Shown here: piece by piece, positions 4,951-5,457 of the stretch | How the letters are laid out: each line of letters starts with the position of its first letter | Position numbering within the stretch: the first letter of the stretch is position 1 | NCBI GenBank assembly: GCA_019307805.1 | Contig: JAFDIX010000244.1 | Location: 408 to 5,864, forward strand | Origin: Deltaproteobacteria bacterium | GTDB taxonomy: Bacteria; Desulfobacterota; DSM-4660; Desulfatiglandales; HGW-15 | Length of the DNA: 5,457 nucleotides | Direction: 5' to 3' | Position numbers and translations under genes: made by a program | Notes under the pieces: model-generated | Databases searched by the model: none | What the model saw: the letters and a program-made list of their open reading frames with translations, nothing else | Told to the model about the DNA's origin: nothing

Positions 4951-5457
4951 ATGCCGGAACCCCTAAAGACAAGTCGACCCAAGGCATCCTCCCATTCCTT
5001 CATTGCCACCGGGCGCCATCGCATCTTCTACGGATGGTGGATTGCACTGGGGGGGATGGCCATTTTGACCATGACCTCGGGAATAGGGTTTTTTGGTCAT
5101 ACCCTTATACTGGACCCGCTGCGAGCGGAATTCGGCTGGTCAAAGGGAACCGTCTCCTCCGCCGTCACCCTGTTTCTCCTGGTGACTGCAATATCGGGCT
5201 CTTTAATCGGTGGAATCGTTGACAGATACGGACCTTCCCCGACGCTTCTGCTTGGTTCCCTTTGCATGGGCCTCGGTTTTGTTATTTTGAGCGGGGTCCA
5301 TGAACTGTGGCAGCTCTATGCTGTTTATGTTCTGATTGCCATTGGTTTCAGCGCTACCCACAGTGTCCCCATTAGCACCCTGATCTCAAACTGGTTCATA
5401 AAAAAGCGGGGTCTCGCCATGAGCGTGGCAATGACGGGCCTGAGCCTTGGGGGCGTG
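4951..5457 (+). CDS. MFS transporter, N-terminal part
   Basis: Major facilitator superfamily transporter; 169 residues are visible before the right edge, out of roughly 400-430 usual. After a polar cytoplasmic N-terminus (1-26) comes FYGWWIALGGM (26-36), leading into helix 1 (about 28-52); further helices lie near 69-90, 98-115 and 120-141, and a fifth begins near 155. The motif-A loop between helices 2 and 3 reads GGIVDRYGP (87-95), and WFIKKRGLAMSVAMTGLSLGG (148-168) precedes and enters helix 5. The YGWW start and this RRG-like loop are typical of the OFA/monocarboxylate branch, whose members move small organic acids, but the substrate cannot be read from half a protein. A TAG stop 15 bases upstream in frame makes ATG 4951 the first possible start; its ribosome site is weak (AGAG). 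It diverges from the regulator gene, so import of the operon's substrate or a precursor is a reasonable inference. A possible -10 (TAGAAT, 4880-4885) has no clear -35. Confidence 0.88.
   Translation, partial: MPEPLKTSRPKASSHSFIATGRHRIFYGWWIALGGMAILTMTSGIGFFGHTLILDPLRAEFGWSKGTVSSAVTLFLLVTAISGSLIGGIVDRYGPSPTLLLGSLCMGLGFVILSGVHELWQLYAVYVLIAIGFSATHSVPISTLISNWFIKKRGLAMSVAMTGLSLGGV

Overview
The window shows one leftward (minus-strand) gene cluster and one divergent rightward gene. Reading leftward from about 4924, the order is: a FadR/FCD-type GntR regulator; an NrfD-like integral membrane protein; a 199-base gap holding a possible 40-residue ORF and a degenerate heptamer repeat; a 16-cysteine DmsB/NrfC/PadC-like ferredoxin; a fused gamma-delta subunit, an alpha subunit and the start of a beta subunit of a 2-oxoacid:ferredoxin oxidoreductase (POR/VOR/phenylglyoxylate oxidoreductase superfamily). 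The beta gene runs off the left edge. Rightward from 4951 is a major facilitator (MFS) transporter that runs off the right edge.

The host is most likely a strictly anaerobic bacterium. 2-oxoacid:ferredoxin oxidoreductases are oxygen-sensitive, and pairing one with an NrfC/NrfD membrane module suits a respiring or syntrophic anaerobe such as a Desulfobacterota member. GC is moderate, a little over half by eye. The TGAACCN heptamer repeat at about 3110-3145 resembles, from memory, repeats seen in that phylum's genomes. The assignment is inference: there is no rRNA or other marker here.

The genes fit a single function. The MFS protein may import an organic acid. The alpha, beta and gamma-delta subunits would oxidatively decarboxylate a 2-oxoacid to an acyl-CoA. 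Electrons would leave through the two [4Fe-4S] clusters of the delta domain. The four-cluster ferredoxin and the NrfD protein could carry them to the quinone pool. No molybdopterin catalytic subunit, the usual partner of NrfC/NrfD pairs, lies in the window, though one could sit beyond the left edge. The nearest characterised parallel I know is the pad cluster for anaerobic phenylacetate oxidation (padBCD plus padEFGHI), so an aromatic 2-oxoacid is a real alternative to pyruvate.

Control appears to sit in the 84-base divergent region 4867-4950. A good promoter for the regulator (TTGACA, 18 bases, AATAAT) is overlapped by a perfect 6+6 palindrome, AATGGT-TCG-ACCATT. This matches the TGGTnnnACCA operator shape of FadR and PdhR. 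The simplest reading is an autoregulated GntR switch, possibly sensing the 2-oxoacid or its acyl-CoA, that controls the operon and perhaps the transporter. I saw no tRNA, rRNA, CRISPR array, insertion sequence or convincing terminator.
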